Positions 27,601 through 35,417 of a stretch of 64,000 bases of DNA are shown piece by piece (within the stretch, counting starts at the first letter, position 1; every line of letters starts with the position of its first letter). This stretch comes from Chitinophagaceae bacterium (lineage in GTDB: Bacteria > Bacteroidota > Bacteroidia > Chitinophagales > Chitinophagaceae). The stretch is taken from positions 186,001 through 250,000 of the forward strand of contig JAFKGQ010000012.1 in the NCBI GenBank assembly GCA_017307755.1, read 5' to 3'. A program made the translations under genes and the position numbers. The notes below the pieces were generated by a model. That model was not told where the DNA came from. It saw only the letters and a list, made by a program, of their open reading frames with translations, and did no database searches.

Positions 27601-27686
27601 CGGGTATAGGAAAGGGTGTGCTGTCCCGCCGCGAGTAGGGGGAGCCATAGGAACAGGGTTTGTATAAGGGGCAACTTTTTCAGCAA
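24624..27686 (-). CDS. Two-component propeller sensor histidine kinase
   Basis: This membrane-bound sensor of 1020 residues has a signal peptide (1-21, ending AAGQ) and two seven-bladed propellers built from repeats such as DKNGILWIGTNSGLNRYD (about 25-690). A Y_Y_Y domain follows (about 700-780, FSFYFMLSDLYDPSGDRFFYQL), then one transmembrane helix (about 787-808), a HisKA_3 region with the phospho-acceptor in LHDDVGSSL (about 835) and an HATPase domain (EAINNIVKHS, DDGKGF, GQGLENM). There is no receiver or AraC domain, so it is not the fused hybrid form. The start is a TTG at 27686 directly after an in-frame stop, because no ATG precedes or lies within the signal peptide. Confidence 0.94.
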   Translation of the reverse strand: MLKKLPLIQTLFLWLPLLAAGQHTLSYTRLTVEDGLSNNSVQCILQDKNGILWIGTNSGLNRYDGSFLIQYSLLSQPALTNSSITSLLQDEKGQIWIGTENGLNILDPLTNTIRQFVHDDTHPASLPQGPIRAIQRAKNGHNWVLSEKWLAVFIDTARFLPVTIDTALLQTDMVLTGISEYDDHNVWMSYLDHATALAMISHTGEKMQISSPLLRTGDYSKIYTDARSATWGISCYGINRYDEKTHRFYSWLSNKQTVPGPNLHLHTCYCIDADGNIWQGNDRNELLKYDMHGRQVTDYSWLLTAIHATMVYCVYKDNNNTIWVGTDNGIIKISDRDAVFTNIPFILQGKELKNIRSRRIMTDRYDRLYAATENYGLLKKMHTRQGTDTTIALSCFGATPVSALPVINKSIRLLLDGKHDIGYIYDMWYDGNDIIWLAGFGIGRYDTRNDSLEIFLAEGSEKEKQESINQFSIGYDGHLFWTAGQHNVYTFDPQTRSMLPFKDDKGSMPFYGIPCWSLFIKDGWVWAGTANGLYKIDLRTRQVIRISLSRALDYGINDIAQDGDSCFWISTAGNGVLRYNHYTGEIRQYTHKEGLSNNTVCGLLQDKNKDLWISTYAGLSYFNRQNGQFTNFYARDGLNTDEFNRKAFYRYKDGRMIFGGLNGYMIFDPDHAFTRKEPVTILLTRFNKIGSNGRATESVFNGQLLKNVVIEPDDKFFSFYFMLSDLYDPSGDRFFYQLQEVDNAWHAIDNQHFVSFNGLAPGRYTLKIKGNTGNGARSINELSIDIRVKQVFFKTAWFISLILIAFTTAVWLVVRYRIRQVKKIQYLRTRIASDLHDDVGSSLVRITILADAIRRNGITNDTEQQLGTISGISRGAVSTMKDVVWSIDARNDTMGGMIQYMQEHLHHMLMPANIDFELTHTGFAEQESLTMNFRQNVYLTFKEAINNIVKHSRATRVTVILKKDHGVFIMQIKDDGKGFSNDKTVSGQGLENMQLRARRLKASLYILSDDGVTVILKVPV

Positions 27687-28035
27687 TCAGGTCTTAGCAT
27701 AACGGGAAATTAAGGATTATTACCTGTATAAAAGACCCGGCTCAGGGAAAGCTGTTTACCCGTAACAGCGCTGCCTTCAACGCCGGGATCCAGTACCGTC
27801 ATAAGTAGTGTACGGAATTGTAGTTGAGGTCCAGCAAAATTTGTCTAAAAACAGGGGCTAGTCAATACCATGAACATGGGAGAATCTTTGTCAGCAGGCA
27901 GAGGGAAATAGTGCTATTTTGTCAGGTGTGGAGATCATGCGCTTTTGACACGCATTGACAATCAGCGTGGTAAGAGAAGGGGAAAAATCGGGAGGGCTTT
28001 TTGCCATTATAGAGGAAAAAAGAAGGAAATTAAAT
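27687..28035. other. Intergenic region between divergent units, no gene seen
   Basis: These 349 bp separate the histidine kinase (minus) from the small basic protein gene (plus) and must hold both promoters. I find no exact TAnnTTTG element, no inverted repeat longer than about six bases and no credible coding frame. The open frame that starts at 27955 is only an upstream extension of the small protein. Confidence 0.6.
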
Positions 28036-28230
28036 ATGTCAGAAACATGGAACAAAAGAGAACGAGAAAGAAACAAGCGACAAAAAAAGAATGAGAAGAT
28101 CCAAAAAAGGCTGGAGCGGAAGCATCTTGACAAAGGTAAGCATGGTTTGGAAAGCATGCTGGCTTATGTGGATGAGAATGGGAATCTTACCTCTCAGCGA
28201 CCGGAGGATTTTGGAAAGATAAAAAAGTAA
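28036..28230 (+). CDS. Small highly basic protein, unknown function
   Basis: This 64-residue protein has an N-terminal half that is almost entirely Lys/Arg/Glu helix (MSETWNKRERERNKRQKK) and a short C-terminal tail (SMLAYVDENGNLTSQRP). From memory, small Bacteroidota proteins with a basic helix followed by a YVDENGNLTS tail occur near or fused to cold-shock genes, but no cold-shock domain is present here. I choose the ATG at 28036 because the in-frame extension to 27955 has no family-like sequence. It ends 5 bp before msrA and is probably cotranscribed with it. RNA or ribosome association is a guess from charge. Confidence 0.65.
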   Translation: MSETWNKRERERNKRQKKNEKIQKRLERKHLDKGKHGLESMLAYVDENGNLTSQRPEDFGKIKK

Positions 28231-28235
28231 AACAT

Positions 28236-28724
28236 ATGAACAAGCAAAAAGCAATTCTTGCAGGCGGCTGTTTTTGGGGTGTAGAAGAACTCATACGCGG
28301 TCTGCCTGGCGTTATTTCTACGGTGGTCGGTTACACAGGAGGGAATGTTCCAAACGCGACGTATCGTAATCATGGCACGCATGCGGAGGGTATCGAGATC
28401 GAATTTGATGCGGAGGTGTTGTCATATCGAAAGTTATTGGAATTCTTCTTCCAGATACACGATCCCACCACCAGGAACAGGCAGGGGAATGACGTGGGTA
28501 CGTCCTACCGGAGCGCCATCTTTTATCTCAATGAAGAGCAGCAAGAGACGGCACGGAGCCTGATCGCTGAAATGACGGCATCGCGTATATGGCCTGGCCC
28601 CATTGTTACAGAGGTTGCTCCCGCGGGGCCATTTTGGGTGGCGGAAGAAGAACACCAGAATTATTTGCAGAAGCACCCTTATGGGTATACCTGTCATTAT
28701 GTACGGCCGGATTGGAAGCTTTAA
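28236..28724 (+). CDS. msrA: Peptide-methionine (S)-S-oxide reductase
   Basis: MsrA reduces methionine-S-sulfoxide in proteins. The active-site motif GCFWGVE carries the catalytic Cys12, and the downstream FQIHDPTTRNRQGNDVGTSYRSAIFY block is diagnostic. At 162 residues it is a minimal, single-domain form. It has no signal peptide, so it is cytoplasmic. No C-terminal resolving cysteine pair is visible; the only other cysteine is in GYTCHYV near the C-terminus. Its last four bases overlap the end of the convergent Oar-like receptor gene. Confidence 0.96.
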   Translation: MNKQKAILAGGCFWGVEELIRGLPGVISTVVGYTGGNVPNATYRNHGTHAEGIEIEFDAEVLSYRKLLEFFFQIHDPTTRNRQGNDVGTSYRSAIFYLNEEQQETARSLIAEMTASRIWPGPIVTEVAPAGPFWVAEEEHQNYLQKHPYGYTCHYVRPDWKL

Positions 28725-31700
28725 AACGAGTATCTCAACCCCAATTGCATCTGGTACCGGCTGTTCAGATAATCCACTGAATATGGTTTGCCCGGATCAC
28801 GGAAGGTATATACGGGGTAGCTGCCCTTTGTCTGTTCTCCCGGAAACAAGACCGGCGTCAATCCTACACTGGCTGTACCATTATAGGTATTTGGTACAAA
28901 ATACTGACGGCCCCAGTTCCTGTTCAGCAAGTTGGTGACATTTACAATATCCAGGGTCAGCGTTACAAACTGTGCAGGATGTTTGCCCGAATAGTGGATC
29001 TCCTGTCCAAAATGAAAGTCCATTTGGGTATTCCATGGCGTATGCGCTACATTACGTTCTGTAAACCGGCCCCTGCGGCTGCGCAGATAGGCATTCCCGT
29101 CGATGAATGCATTGAATGCCGCCGCCTGTGCTGCCGCCGTCTCTGCTCCGTCCTTGAAGAACCTGATAGCTTCATCCGTCCCTGGAATGTAGGCCAGGCT
29201 CACTTGCTGGCCGGTACCCTGTATACTGTTGTTTACAAACCCATAGGTAAAAGGGCTTCCTGATTGTGCACCTGTAAACAAGCTGAAATTGCTTATCCAT
29301 ACACGATCCCATGCCTTTCTGTAATTAACCGTCATCACTATCCGGTGACGGATGTCGAAATTGGAATATGCCAGATCAGGGTTGTTGGGGTTTAAAGCCT
29401 GGTTCAGCTGCCAGTTGCTTTCCATGGAATTGCGGATGCCGTTGGATACATCCTTGCTCTGGCCATAGGTGTAGGCCGCAGAGAACCCAAATCCCCATGC
29501 GAAATTCCGGCTGATCGTACCGGTAAGGCTATATCGAAAGCCTTTACCGGTGTTACTCAGCTCATAGGCATTGGCAAAACGGGGGTCTGTGCCGCCTGAT
29601 GGAAAAACAGGCTGCTGGTGTTGTACATCATATCCATAATAGGTAGGGTTATCGATAGTATTCACCTGCTGGAACAACAGATCCTTTATCGTCTTTGTAT
29701 ATATTGCCTCCAGTCCCAGCTTCCACCCGGCGACTGTATAATCCAACGCCACGCTGCTGCGTAATATTTTGGGCATTACAAAGTGATTATTTACTACATC
29801 TACCTGTGTCTGACCAGCATTCTTGTTTGTAAGGACCCCGCTGTTTGCGGCCACGAAATCCGAGATCCCGTTTTTCCCCGGCTTCATCGGGTCTGTACCG
29901 GGTAGAAAGGCCTTTTTATCCGCCCGTTGATCGAATGACCCGTAAGTATCGCCATTATTGTAAAACGCGTATCCCAACCAGGCAAACGGTATCCTGCCTG
30001 TAAACAACCCTACGCCGCCCCTTATGATCAGCTTTCCGTCACCGAAGTAATCGTATCGAAAACCCAGTCTTGGTGACAGCTGCGGACGTCCGAAATAATT
30101 TCCCGTTATCCTGTTCAAAGGAGTATAGGAGTAAGTAGTATTGAAATAAGCATCCTCGTATGCGCTCCGTGTCTTTTCACTCAGGGCCGGCTTTGACGGT
30201 AGGTGGGTATAGTCTACGCGCAGGCCTGGTGTCAGCCGTAACTTGTCTGTCACCCGGATCTCGTCTTCGGCATACAGGCTGTATAAATTGATATTGAACT
30301 TTGCCGATGGGTGCGACAGGATATATGCTCTGCTGTTATCCGTATAATTGTAGCTTCCTCTTACCCGGTAGGGATTGCCATTCAAATAATCATCGATGCT
30401 CAGGTAGTCCACCCTTCCATTCCACGAGTTGACAAATCCATAAGTTATATTATACAGCTCGTTATGTGTCCCGAACAGGAACTTATGTTTGCCAAGATCC
30501 CAGGTAAGATTGTCGCTGATCTCGATGGTATGTTGTTTCTGATCGAAGATAGCCGCCTCGCGGTCTGTACCCATAAAGATCGTCGTACCGGGTGTCCGGC
30601 CTTGTATCTGCACCTGCGGCAGGGAGGGATCGCTCAGCGGGTTCCGCTTGTCATGAATAGCTGTATACCCTGCAACGAGACTATTGGAGATGTGGCCGGA
30701 AAGCCGGGACTTCAGCTCCGCCACGGTAGAGGTCTGGTTGTTCACCTGTTGATAAGCGATGCTTCCAAAACGGAAGTCTTGTTGGTCCCGTTCCAGGTTG
30801 ATGGCCTTTGATGTGATCGTATTATTCCTCACTGCCAGCTGATGATGAGCATCGATATTCCAGTCTATACGATTGAAGAACTTATTGGATCGCGCATAAG
30901 CTGCGAATTGCCCATATGTCCCCGGGTCCCAGCCATACTTATCTATCGTCGTCTGTCTTATATTCTGTGCGTCCGTCAGGCTCAGGATACCGTTGGAGCC
31001 CGGACTTCCTGCCTCCTGCTGAATTGGGTCGACCCTTCTTGTTATTTCCTCATTTGTAAAAAAGAACAGTTTGTTCCGGATGATGGGCAGTCCGACCCTG
31101 AACCCTGTCTGATAGTCATGAAAGTCAGAAGGTAATTTGCCTTGTCCACCCGCATGGTCTTTACCTATCAGGCTTGCATTCCTTCCGAATCCATACACCG
31201 AGCCCGTGACTGTATTTGTCCCGCTGCGTGTCACGGCGTTTACGCTGCAGCCTGTGAAATTTCCGATCTTCACATCGTACGGCGCCAGGTATACCTGCAT
31301 GTCTTCGATCGCGTCCAGGGAAATTGGGTTGGTCCTTGTACTGCTGCCCGGCATACCGGAAGTGCCCGTGATCCCGCCGAGAGATGGGCTAAAGCCGATG
31401 GCATCGTTGTTGATTGCGCCGTCGACGGTGACGTTGTTATAGCGAAAGTTTGTGCCTGCAAAACTGTTGTCTTTTGAGCCCTGGGGCACCAGTCTTGTCA
31501 TATCGGGTATGCTTCGCGAGACAGTGGGCATGTTCCGGACCTGGTCGCGTGAGATGTTCTCACCGGCTCCGTATGTGTTTGCGCGGGGGGCGGTTGTGCG
31601 TGTGGCTTTTACCACCACATCCGTCAGTTGTCCTGCCGGCGCCAGCTTCCAGTTCAAGGCCAGCGGTTCGCCCAATGTGATCGTCAGGTCTTCCTTTGTC

Positions 31701-31969
31701 AATGTGGTCCTGCCGGTGTAGCTCACCTCGATGTGGTAAGGACCGCCTACCCGTAAATTGAATAAATTATAATATCCTTTTCCTGTGCTTGTCGTCGTAT
31801 ATGTCGTACCGGAAGGTTCGTGGACCAGACGGATGGAAGCGCCCTCCAGGGGTTCGCCTTTTTCATCCAGGATCTTTCCCGTAAGAGAACCGCTGGTTTC
31901 CTGGGCAACAGCGGACGGGGCGAGGTAAAGGCAGGCCGCCAGCAACAAAATTGTATATATGATCTTCAT
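28721..31969 (-). CDS. Oar-like TonB-dependent receptor, last gene of the fasciclin operon
   Basis: This 1082-residue outer-membrane protein has a signal peptide (1-22), a carboxypeptidase regulatory-like domain (about 27-110, GKILDEKGEPLEGASIRLV) and a plug of the Oar type (about 115-250, RDQVRNMPTVSRSIPDMTRL, then FRYNNVTVDGAINNDAIG). A large barrel ends in SRYQMQLGLRYSF. No STN or SusD is associated with it. It starts 2 bp after the stop of a fasciclin lipoprotein gene, so it belongs to the same transcript. Oar proteins of Myxococcus are linked to adhesion and protein uptake or export, but a role here is inference. Confidence 0.92.
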   Translation of the reverse strand: MKIIYTILLLAACLYLAPSAVAQETSGSLTGKILDEKGEPLEGASIRLVHEPSGTTYTTTSTGKGYYNLFNLRVGGPYHIEVSYTGRTTLTKEDLTITLGEPLALNWKLAPAGQLTDVVVKATRTTAPRANTYGAGENISRDQVRNMPTVSRSIPDMTRLVPQGSKDNSFAGTNFRYNNVTVDGAINNDAIGFSPSLGGITGTSGMPGSSTRTNPISLDAIEDMQVYLAPYDVKIGNFTGCSVNAVTRSGTNTVTGSVYGFGRNASLIGKDHAGGQGKLPSDFHDYQTGFRVGLPIIRNKLFFFTNEEITRRVDPIQQEAGSPGSNGILSLTDAQNIRQTTIDKYGWDPGTYGQFAAYARSNKFFNRIDWNIDAHHQLAVRNNTITSKAINLERDQQDFRFGSIAYQQVNNQTSTVAELKSRLSGHISNSLVAGYTAIHDKRNPLSDPSLPQVQIQGRTPGTTIFMGTDREAAIFDQKQHTIEISDNLTWDLGKHKFLFGTHNELYNITYGFVNSWNGRVDYLSIDDYLNGNPYRVRGSYNYTDNSRAYILSHPSAKFNINLYSLYAEDEIRVTDKLRLTPGLRVDYTHLPSKPALSEKTRSAYEDAYFNTTYSYTPLNRITGNYFGRPQLSPRLGFRYDYFGDGKLIIRGGVGLFTGRIPFAWLGYAFYNNGDTYGSFDQRADKKAFLPGTDPMKPGKNGISDFVAANSGVLTNKNAGQTQVDVVNNHFVMPKILRSSVALDYTVAGWKLGLEAIYTKTIKDLLFQQVNTIDNPTYYGYDVQHQQPVFPSGGTDPRFANAYELSNTGKGFRYSLTGTISRNFAWGFGFSAAYTYGQSKDVSNGIRNSMESNWQLNQALNPNNPDLAYSNFDIRHRIVMTVNYRKAWDRVWISNFSLFTGAQSGSPFTYGFVNNSIQGTGQQVSLAYIPGTDEAIRFFKDGAETAAAQAAAFNAFIDGNAYLRSRRGRFTERNVAHTPWNTQMDFHFGQEIHYSGKHPAQFVTLTLDIVNVTNLLNRNWGRQYFVPNTYNGTASVGLTPVLFPGEQTKGSYPVYTFRDPGKPYSVDYLNSRYQMQLGLRYSF

Positions 31970-31971
31970 GT

Positions 31972-32952
31972 TCAGAAATTCGTTTTTAAGAGTGTGTTGA
32001 TCGAGTGTACCACGCCATTGTCCGCCAGTATGTTGCTGCGTGTCAAACCCACGACGGGACCGCCGTTCGGGGTCAATGTAATGCCTCTAAAACGGCCGGG
32101 TTGTGTTGTATTGGGCAGCAACGTGACTGTCAGCGTGCTGCCGTCCATTGCTGTCTCTGTATAGGTATTTGTCGTCTCGTCCGCCTTTAGGATATAGTCG
32201 TAGACGAAGCTGCGTACGGGCGCTACATGGGCCAGCACCAGCGTTTTCAGCCGAGCGGGGTCCATTTTGTATATGCTATCGGTCGTGGTGATCCCGATTG
32301 TATTAAAAGCCGTGTTGACAGGAGCAAAAACGGTATAGGGGCCGCCCGTACGGAGGTCATTATATACACCGCTTTGCATCAGCGCGGCATTGAACAAGGT
32401 CAGGCCGGGATTTCCTGAAACGGCCGTCTGCACATCGCTGAATACCGAAGGATAGATGAGCCCATCGGCGATATTCACCAGCCCATTTGATGCCGGCTTG
32501 CTCAGCGTATTGATCCGGATGCCATTGACCACCACAGCTGTATCGCGTTTGTTTATCCAGTGTGTCAGGTAGATCTTTTTTCCATTGGCGGCGGTGAGCT
32601 CCTGGTCGAAAGCCAGTGGTGTGGAATCTATCGCCAATCGCTGCTTCAGCACCAGGTAAGGCATCATTGTACGCATGGAGTCCGCCGCCCTGATAATATC
32701 GGTTCCCGAGTTTAGGCCCGCGGCCTGGAAGGCTGAGTTGGAAGGGCCTAATACCGTATATGGCCCTGTGCCATTCAACGTATCGCCGTAACCTGTAGAC
32801 GTCAGTGCAGTATAATATAAGTACAGACTAAAATTATTGTAAGCCACCTGGACGATGCCGTTGTTCTGATGCGCATTCCCGGGGTTGCTTTTGTCCTTGC
32901 TGCAGGCTGCCAGCAGCAGTATCGCCAGGGAAATAATAAAAGAGGATTTCAT
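31972..32952 (-). CDS. Fasciclin (FAS1) two-domain lipoprotein
   Basis: This surface or periplasmic lipoprotein has an acylated cysteine at residue 17 (AILLLAACSKD). Two FAS1 domains follow: about 30-165 (GPYTVLGPSNSAFQAAG, then LVNIADGLIYP) and about 170-326 (GGPYTVFAPVNTAFNTIG, and the H2 motif DNGVVHSINTLL). FAS1 domains mediate adhesion or carbohydrate/protein binding. I start at the ATG at 32952, which gives a clean lipoprotein signal; the frame extends further upstream into the neighbouring gene. It lies 16 bp after the previous fasciclin gene and 2 bp before the Oar-like receptor. Confidence 0.92.
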   Translation of the reverse strand: MKSSFIISLAILLLAACSKDKSNPGNAHQNNGIVQVAYNNFSLYLYYTALTSTGYGDTLNGTGPYTVLGPSNSAFQAAGLNSGTDIIRAADSMRTMMPYLVLKQRLAIDSTPLAFDQELTAANGKKIYLTHWINKRDTAVVVNGIRINTLSKPASNGLVNIADGLIYPSVFSDVQTAVSGNPGLTLFNAALMQSGVYNDLRTGGPYTVFAPVNTAFNTIGITTTDSIYKMDPARLKTLVLAHVAPVRSFVYDYILKADETTNTYTETAMDGSTLTVTLLPNTTQPGRFRGITLTPNGGPVVGLTRSNILADNGVVHSINTLLKTNF

Positions 32953-32968
32953 AATTGTTGGTTGCATG

Positions 32969-34213
32969 TTAAGGATTGGGAAGGAGCAGATCATCCACAT
33001 GGTGGAGCACGCCGTTCAGCGTAGGGATGTCCGAGTTGCTGGTGATAACCGCGGCTCTGCCGGTGGGAGCATCTATCCGGCGGACCGCTATCCGGCCGCC
33101 TGCGTCCTGGAAGAAAACGTTGTTCAACGATACCCGTGGGGTTACTCCGGTAACCCATAGCTGAGCCATATAGGGGTTATTCAGCATGTCACACGTGTAT
33201 ATGTACGCAGCGCCTTGCCCTATCCAGCCAAATGTGCTGTAATATCCGTATAGGAGCTGGTGAAAGCTCAGCACGGAATCCAGGTTGGTCAGCATTTGTG
33301 TACCCCCGGGGGAAGATGCCAGGGCGGAGTTATTGATATAAGTCCGGATGTCGTCTATCGACTGAAAACCTGCTTTGCGAAATGCGTTATTGGTCGGCGC
33401 CAGCAGGACTTCGAACATGGCTTGTCCGGCGTCGGCAGGAGCCAGCATCAGCCCCAGTGTATCGTTATATTGTATGTTGGAGTACATGCTTCCGATGATC
33501 CCTTTTGCCTGGTACAGGGAATCGTTGATGCGCAGCGCTGCTATGTAGTAGCTGAGGGTTGTGTCTGTGTTTATCAACTGGTACATCTCATAAAATGGTT
33601 TTTGGACCAGGCTGTCGATGCGGTACAGGCACCCATTGATGGCGGAGAGTGGGGTCGTTGTGCTGCTGACCTTTTTTCCATTCAACCATAATGCATTGTC
33701 CTGAAAATCCGGTGTCAGCAGATAAACATAGGGCTGATAAGCCGAGAATACCGTCGGCATTGTTGTCCTTACCAGGTTTGGATCGGGTTGCATCAGGGTG
33801 AAGATGGTCGTTCCCGACGGCACATGGGGATCTGTCCTGTAATTGCCCGACAAAGCCAGGTAGCGGACTACCGAATCCAATATTGTCGGTGCAGCGGCGT
33901 TTATGATATCCATCGTATACCCGGCAGCTGACAGCGCCTTGTCTGTAGGGACGAATAAGGTAAAGGGTGTGTTGGGGTTTTTGCCGTTGGCGCTGTCGAT
34001 ATAGGGTTTCAGACCTGACCGCTTGTACATCGCATTGTACATGGTGCAGTCCGGGAGGGAGTCCAGTAACTGCCCCAGCGTTTTAGCGGGCGCCGGATAA
34101 GGTAATTCCTCTCCGACCTTCCGGGGCGGGTCTTCCGTCTTTGTACATGAGCTTATCAACAGCAAGCTCACTATTATCGCGGGCAGCCATTTTTGAAAAG
34201 AATATACGTTCAT
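32969..34213 (-). CDS. Fasciclin (FAS1) two-domain lipoprotein
   Basis: This 414-residue lipoprotein has its acyl cysteine at residue 23 (SLLLISSCTKTED), then a FAS1 domain at about 45-200 (TPFTLFVPTDKALSAAG; SAINGCLYRIDSLVQ). A second, diverged FAS1 lies at about 205-412 (VLLAPTNNAFRKAGFQ; LNGVLHHVDDLLLP). The second domain carries a longer insertion between its first and last strands than the partner proteins do. It is the middle member of three consecutive fasciclin genes, with gaps of 27 and 16 bp. Confidence 0.9.
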   Translation of the reverse strand: MNVYSFQKWLPAIIVSLLLISSCTKTEDPPRKVGEELPYPAPAKTLGQLLDSLPDCTMYNAMYKRSGLKPYIDSANGKNPNTPFTLFVPTDKALSAAGYTMDIINAAAPTILDSVVRYLALSGNYRTDPHVPSGTTIFTLMQPDPNLVRTTMPTVFSAYQPYVYLLTPDFQDNALWLNGKKVSSTTTPLSAINGCLYRIDSLVQKPFYEMYQLINTDTTLSYYIAALRINDSLYQAKGIIGSMYSNIQYNDTLGLMLAPADAGQAMFEVLLAPTNNAFRKAGFQSIDDIRTYINNSALASSPGGTQMLTNLDSVLSFHQLLYGYYSTFGWIGQGAAYIYTCDMLNNPYMAQLWVTGVTPRVSLNNVFFQDAGGRIAVRRIDAPTGRAAVITSNSDIPTLNGVLHHVDDLLLPNP

Positions 34214-34240
34214 AAGTTTATCCGATTGATCGTGAAATAA

Positions 34241-35395
34241 TTATTTGGTTACATCCGATGGGCGTGCGAGTATGGTGGATAATAAATGCACGACCCCATT
34301 GGAACAGGCGTAATTGATATATCTTCCAAAAGGCAGCGAATTATAGGTGATGAAGTATACGCCCGCTGGCTGGGTTTCCCCAAGGAAGCGGGATCCCAGG
34401 ATCACCCCTAAACTGATTATACTGCCGGGGCCTATGTATTGGGGATTGGAGCCGCTGTATCGCTTTTTTAAGCAGGAAGACATGAGGGTCATGGAATTAG
34501 AAGAGACGCCCATCGTCAGGTCGAGAGAGTCGGACAAGGTATGAAAGGAGACAAGTGACTGTCCATTCAGCTGCATGACGTCCACTAAAAAGACGTGGCT
34601 GGGCGCCATACAATAACCGCCGAACAGACCAATATCATACCCGGCAGGGTCCAGCCGGAGGATGCTGTCGGTTGTCAGGCCATATCTTTCGAATGCTGTG
34701 TCCTGGGGAGCGACGATGGTGAATGGCCCGTCCCCGGAGAGTTTGTCCCATAAGCCGAATTTTTTCAATCCGGTCACCAGGTGCGAGAGGTCCTGTCTGG
34801 AAGACAGAAACCCCTGCACAGTACTCCTGATCACCTTCAAGCTATTATTCAATGGGTACACAACTCCATTTAGCTGGGTGGCGCCATATTGAGTGCCCGT
34901 TTTAGCGCTCAGCGCACCTGCCGGCAGTACCGGGACGCCGTCGACAATAAGAAAAAGCTGAGTCATGGCGGCATTTGTCGTCTTTGAAATATACAGGTCT
35001 ATCCCATTGAGGTTGGTATACTTGTTATCCGACGTGGCGGGTATATCACTATAGAACAGCTTCCGCGGCAGGATATGGGTCCTGACAAAATATTTAAGGC
35101 TATCAGGCGACCATTTGTCAAAGTCGGAGGGGTTGTAGATACTGTCCTTATTAAGGGCCGAATTCAGCGGCGCCCACACCGTATAGGTCGCATCTGTTCT
35201 GTCAAGGCTGTCTGCCAGACCGGCCTTCTTAACAGCGGTAAAGAACAGCGAAAGATCGAAATTGTTGCTGAGATAGTTGCTGATCGTCCCTACGCTGCCC
35301 AGGGATGGCGCCACATCGAAATTAGGCTTCTTGCAGGAGGCTGCAAGAACAAGCGCTGTCACTGCGAGTAGCCGAAAAGAATATATTCGTTTCAT
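34241..35395 (-). CDS. Fasciclin (FAS1) two-domain lipoprotein
   Basis: The 384-residue lipoprotein has its acyl cysteine at residue 21 (ALVLAASCKKPN). FAS1 domain 1 is at about 37-190 (TYTVWAPLNSALNKDSIY; QLNGVVYPLNNSLKV). Domain 2 is at about 195-378 (GPFTIVAPQDTAFERYGL; CSNGVVHLLSTILARP). The core FAS1 strands are kept but the intervening sequence differs widely from the two neighbouring fasciclin proteins. This suggests three different ligand surfaces rather than a recent triplication. Confidence 0.9.
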   Translation of the reverse strand: MKRIYSFRLLAVTALVLAASCKKPNFDVAPSLGSVGTISNYLSNNFDLSLFFTAVKKAGLADSLDRTDATYTVWAPLNSALNKDSIYNPSDFDKWSPDSLKYFVRTHILPRKLFYSDIPATSDNKYTNLNGIDLYISKTTNAAMTQLFLIVDGVPVLPAGALSAKTGTQYGATQLNGVVYPLNNSLKVIRSTVQGFLSSRQDLSHLVTGLKKFGLWDKLSGDGPFTIVAPQDTAFERYGLTTDSILRLDPAGYDIGLFGGYCMAPSHVFLVDVMQLNGQSLVSFHTLSDSLDLTMGVSSNSMTLMSSCLKKRYSGSNPQYIGPGSIISLGVILGSRFLGETQPAGVYFITYNSLPFGRYINYACSNGVVHLLSTILARPSDVTK

Positions 35396-35417
35396 GTAAT
35401 GATGTTGTTTGTGATTA

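Noticed and set aside
27891..28157. Minus-strand open frame opposite the small basic protein
   Set aside because: It is Phe/Leu/Ser-rich only because it is the complement of a Lys/Glu-rich helix.
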